Source: Panorpa germanica
Lineage: Eukaryota > Arthropoda > Insecta > Mecoptera > Panorpidae
Assembly (NCBI GenBank): GCA_963678705.1
Contig: OY783203.1
Coordinates: forward strand, 25,030,535 to 25,094,534
Direction of reading: 5' to 3'
DNA: 64,000 bases
A program made the position numbers and the translations under genes. This document shows positions 60,558 through 64,000 of the stretch, piece by piece. Position 1 is the stretch's first letter. Every line of letters starts with the position of its first letter. The notes under the pieces are model-generated. The model saw nothing but the letters and a program-made list of their open reading frames with translations. It did no database searches and was not told the origin of the DNA.

Positions 60558-60730
60558 TTCTAACTGTTATGCCTCTCATAAACAAACTAAATGTGCTATA
60601 TAGCTAAAACTGTGAACATATGTTCGAGACGAGTGTACCAACATAACAAAATAAATAAATCGATAATCGAATGTACGTAGCCCGCGAAATTTGACCTTGA
60701 CTGAAAATTCACCTTTTTGAACAGACCTCG
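59844..60730 (-). mobile_element. Internally deleted mariner transposon
   Basis: 887 bp with TA at each side (59842-59843 and 60731-60732). On the minus strand it starts CGAGGTCTGTTCAAAAAGGT. The other end reads CACTGTCTGTTCAAAAAAT. These are mariner TIRs sharing a GTCTGTTCAAAAA core. It carries one open frame, the transposase minus its middle third. Full-length mariners are about 1.3 kb, so some 300-400 bp are gone. It is non-autonomous but its ends look intact. Confidence 0.9.
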
Positions 60731-60764
60731 TATATTACATTTTATAGGATATAATCTATACAAT

Positions 60765-61112
60765 TTATAATTTTCTATTTCACTTATTCTATTTAAAATT
60801 CTTCAATCTTTGCTTCTTTTCCATTATCCATCTTTTTCTATTTCAACTATAACTGCATCACAATCTGATAAATCGCTTCCACTATGATGACAGGCATTGC
60901 ATTCTCTGGTTTTTCCTTTAATTAGCATTTTTTCTTTGTCTACAATTTGTATACTTCTACTTTTCTGATCTTTCACCTATAATTCATTTCTTTATGGTTG
61001 CACATAACCAATTAAATCTGATTGTTACCAAACCCAGGTAATATAACTCTGGCCCGGGGATCGAACCCAAAGACATAGTAGCCAGAGTCAAGCATCAATG
61101 CTCTCAACTACT
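60765..61112 (-). repeat. tRNA-derived SINE, near full length
   Basis: On the minus strand, 'gagagcattgatgcttgact' then 'ctggctactatg' leads to box B 'gggttcgatcc' (complement at 61058-61068), then 'agagttatattacctgggtt', 'tggtaacaatcagatttaat' and a purine-rich tail ending near 60765. It is co-linear with the + copy at 32981-33365. It lies 34 bp beyond the mariner. Confidence 0.72.
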
Positions 61113-61119
61113 TGTTTCG

Positions 61120-61990
61120 TCGAGCCAAATTTTGTTTAACTCACACGCAAAATAATTGTATCTCGTCACAAGTAAACTATGTTCCCCTTTTTTAACTCAT
61201 ACACTTTATATACTCATTTTTAACTCATACATTTTACGCGGGAAGAGCCGCAGAATGCCGAGCACTGGTATAGAATTAGGTTTGTGATATTAATTATTTA
61301 CAAACTTTAAACCGCCTATATTGCGTAATTGTGGGCTATAAGGCTATTTTTTTTTTATTCTTTCGGACAGAGTCGAACTGGTGTACTCTGAATTATCCGT
61401 TAGAAATATGCAACGATATTATCTATTGCATGTGATTCTGTTTTGGGGTGTTGTGACACATGCGATTGCCGTTAGCTATTTTAAAACGAATGAATGTTTA
61501 AAAAAGGAATAAATCTATTAAAGTATCAATAAAAACATGCAGTGGCACTTTTTGTTTTTCACTTACGCCGGAATACGAGTATAGTTAAAAATAAATTTTA
61601 AAAATAACTAATATCTGACTAATGACATTAAGTAAATAACTTTGAGAAACGAAATGATTGATTTACTAAAATCGTTTTCTATTCAAAAAAATAACGTTAA
61701 ACGTTTAATAGTTAGTATAGAAAAGGTTGAGTAGGTTGAAATTGGTTTTTCATTTCAAGTTTTGCCAAAAACCGGCCACAGTTATGTCCAACTAGAACAA
61801 AAATAGATAAAAAGAGATAAGAAACAAAATTGTCAACTAAGTTTTTTGAGTTCACAATCACATTACTGCGAATAGATGCATATTATATAAAATAATAATA
61901 ATATGCATATTCAATTATTATTACTAAAAATGTTTTTATAATTAAAATGAAAAACCAGATTTTTAATTTAATATTAACTAATTTTTCTTC
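61120..61990. other. Non-coding stretch, probably intron
   Basis: No gene or repeat is recognised up to the pyrimidine tract that precedes the exon at 62005. Confidence 0.45.
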
Positions 61991-62004
61991 CTTTTTTTTT
62001 ACAG
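61981..62004 (+). promoter_or_regulatory. 3' splice acceptor with strong pyrimidine tract
   Basis: 'tttttcttccttttttttttacag' style sequence ends at AG 62003-62004. It is one of the best acceptors in the window and sits right before the leader of the coding exon. Confidence 0.55.
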
Positions 62005-62362
62005 ATGGCGCACCGGACTAAAATTAAAAGTTATATGTTTATACCAATAAAACTTTGTGAACCTTTTTAAAGTGATCTTAAACAACATCATCCACTGATA
62101 GTAACAGACAGTGCTTCGTTGTAAATAAATTGTGAACTGACATTAATTATAGTGAAGTGCAACTTTATCTACTTTAATATACTTAAAATAATTGTTTTAA
62201 TTTGTGTTTTAAACAAATAACAGTGGTGGTTATGTTCGGGCCGCGGGGTTACCCGTGTGCCCTATTCTGAATTTTTATTTTTATTTAAAACCGTTTGTGA
62301 TTTTGTGAATTTATTATAATCATTAACTGATTAACTGTGGATCTTTGGACTTTGATTAAGGT
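62005..62362 (+). other. 5' untranslated part of the exon, with an upstream ORF
   Basis: About 358 nt between the acceptor and the ATG at 62363. The exon would open with ATG GCG CAC..., a 21-codon ORF closed by TAA, which is out of the way of the main start. If retained in the mRNA it would act as an upstream ORF and reduce translation of the main frame. At 62358-62366 the sequence AAG|GTATGA is also a usable donor that would remove the main ATG. Confidence 0.4.
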
Positions 62363-62431
62363 ATGACCGACTACATCGACCCGCATTTCGTGCGGGCACT
62401 CTGTAAGGACCCGGATCGACGCACCCTTCAA
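62363..62431 (+). CDS. First coding exon of an unidentified host gene (partial)
   Basis: ATG at 62363 opens 23 codons beginning MTDYIDPHFVRALCKDPD and ending RRTLQ, then CAA|GTAAGAC at 62432 gives a consensus donor in phase 0. The coding stretch is about 60% GC, sharply different from its AT-rich surroundings and rich in C/G third positions, as expected for a conserved insect protein. I do not recognise the N-terminus. The following exon is not in the window, and nothing in the next 1.5 kb continues the frame. It is the only credible host coding sequence seen. Alternatives are a chance open stretch or a TE-derived exon, both less likely given the acceptor, start and donor together. Confidence 0.55.
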
Positions 62432-62751
62432 GTAAGACATTATGTGTTTATGCCTAACTATCTTTTTTACATATACGAGTAAATTTTATTTTAGTTAGTA
62501 AGCTCCATATTGATCTCTATTTTTTGGCTTTTTAGTATTTCAAACATTTTAGTACTAAAATGCCGCTTAATTTGTTAGGTAAAGTTTTACCATAGAGGCA
62601 GATTTTGTCCATAATAGAATATATTCGTGTGTGTTAATTAATGAATAAGGTAAAAGTGCATCGTAATCCGATGGTAATCGTATTAATTCAGTTAAAAGAC
62701 TTTGCATAGATTTAAATGTCATAAGTAAAGTTCTTGTAGCCTGGGAATTTT
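62432..62751. other. Start of intron after the coding exon
   Basis: AT-rich sequence with no other feature, following GTAAGA. Confidence 0.4.
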
Positions 62752-63355
62752 ACACTTTTACCTGACATGAAGGCCGGTAGTTATTATTTTTGGATATGTT
62801 TTAAAGTTAGCGCTGTTAATGAAAACTCGAAGTTATCCAACACGGGCAATGTGGGCACACGCCGCCATCTTGGAAAAATGGCGGTTAAAAACGGTTGTTT
62901 TTTTTTAGCAATATCTCGTTACTAGTGCGTCACGATAAAAATAGTTGTTGGGATTTATAAAGGACTCAATTCTCTACAAGTTTTGTATACAATATTTTTT
63001 TGTATGTCTTACAGGGACGGAGGTACGTCACTGCAAAGTAGGGCACCTCAATGAAAATTTTAAAATATTTCACTTAGAGATCAATTTTTTAATGTTTTTT
63101 ATAAGATATATAAAAATATTGTATACAAAACTTGTAGGGAATTGAGCCCTCTATATGTTTGATAATAACTCTTTTTATCGCAGGACGCACTAGTAACGTG
63201 ATATTGCTAAAAAACCGTTTTAGGCAGCCATTTTGCCAAGATGGCGGCGCGTGCCGACATTGCCCGTGTTGGATAACTTGAGGTTTTCATTAACAGCCCT
63301 AACTTTAAAACATATCCAAAAATTATAACTACCGCCCCTCATGTCAGGTAAGTGC
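62752..63355. mobile_element. Foldback element, about 600 bp with roughly 245-bp arms
   Basis: The left arm (about 62752-62999) and right arm (63113-63355) are inverted copies. Paired phrases include 'cctgacatga(a/g)gg', 'tttttggatatgttttaaag' then 'ttag(c/g)gctgttaatgaaaa', 'gttatccaacacgggcaatg', 'cgccgccatcttgg', and 'ctacaagttttgtatacaat'. The loop is about 113 bp. It is non-coding and sits inside the intron. Superfamily unknown. Confidence 0.8.
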
Positions 63356-63359
63356 TTTT

Positions 63360-64000
63360 TTTCGGCTCGGGAACTGGGCTCGATATATTTATGGAATTGA
63401 TGATTTTTAATTAATATTTTTGGTTAATAAGGATTTAATATTCATTTTTCAACTTTCAAAGTCATGTGTTTGTAAATCGTTTTCCAAATAACAATTTACT
63501 GAAATTTTGACATAAATATTATTGACATTTCGTTTATTTCTGATAATGCGATTACCGATTTCAAGAACAATTTTAACTCGTCTTTAATTAAGACTCGTTT
63601 ATTTAAGAGCTTCAAATTTAACCAAACAGCGGATTAACGTACGTTGAAGACTTACAGAGACTTTTGTTTTCTTTAAAACTAATCTTCTGGGTTTATTAAT
63701 ATCCTTAGTTTCATTTTTTTACGATTCTATAGAAATTTAGTTAAATTTTTTAGTTAACAAGTTGTTATATTTATTTCGAACAGATTTGTCTACTAAATGT
63801 CGAAGGGAATTACAAACAAACAGTAAAAATACAGGAATAATGAACTCTGGAAATTAAATATAGCCCGGAGATTTATTTCAACGTGTCTATGCTATTTCTG
63901 CTTTAGTGCTTCAGTGTTCCTTCTAAAATATGTTTGTCTTCGGATCTATTTCTAACCTACTCGGATTATGCACGGTTGTTTATAGCTAAAAGCTAAACCT
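63360..64000. other. Intron or intergenic sequence to window edge
   Basis: AT-rich, with no supported feature. Confidence 0.4.

Noticed and set aside
62005-62070. ATG at 62005 as the main protein start
   Set aside because: It gives only 21 codons before TAA; the GC-rich frame from 62363 that runs into a donor is the better candidate.

Overview
This is a 64-kb piece of an insect nuclear genome. It is AT-rich and has no operons or long host ORFs. Nearly every recognisable coding fragment comes from a transposable element of a type common in insects: BEL/Pao LTR retrotransposon, non-LTR retrotransposons including Jockey-like tails, mariner and Tc1/mariner relatives, hAT, and many short terminal-inverted-repeat (TIR) elements. 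The repeated use of ACGAGTA/TACTCGT-type words recalls lepidopteran intronic DNA, but that is an impression only and the order cannot be settled from this sequence.

The only convincing host coding sequence lies near the right end. Positions 62005-62431 look like an exon on the + strand: a strong acceptor, about 358 nt of leader with a short upstream ORF, then an ATG at 62363 opening 23 GC-rich codons that run into a consensus GTAAGA donor. I do not recognise the protein. If this reading is right, most of the window is 5' intron or intergenic DNA of that gene, and everything from 62432 onward is its next intron.

Layout. 1-5.8 kb: decayed hAT, non-LTR and Tc1/mariner fragments. 5.8-16.3 kb: AT-rich and almost free of recognisable repeats. 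16.3-30.7 kb: dense short TIR elements and tRNA-derived SINE copies. 31.5-35.5 kb: Jockey-like remnant, SINE, hAT transposase tail and a CAGGG-type element. 39-43.5 kb: more hAT- and Harbinger-like non-autonomous elements. 43.8-47.0 kb: a very young, complete but internally deleted BEL/Pao element with two identical 311-bp LTRs, a 5-bp target duplication and one 550-codon gag/pol-remnant ORF. 47.3-58.9 kb: dispersed repeats, two non-LTR fragments, a 640-bp foldback element and several TIR elements with intact target duplications. 59.8-60.7 kb: an internally deleted mariner. 60.8-61.1 kb: SINE. 62.0-62.4 kb: host exon. 62.75-63.36 kb: a second foldback element.

No conventional operon-like or defence system is present. 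The notable biology is a set of compact, probably trans-mobilised elements: a BEL/Pao derivative that keeps the capsid region and loses protease, RT core and integrase in frame; a mariner whose deletion preserves the reading frame; and many non-autonomous DNA elements with clean target-site duplications.
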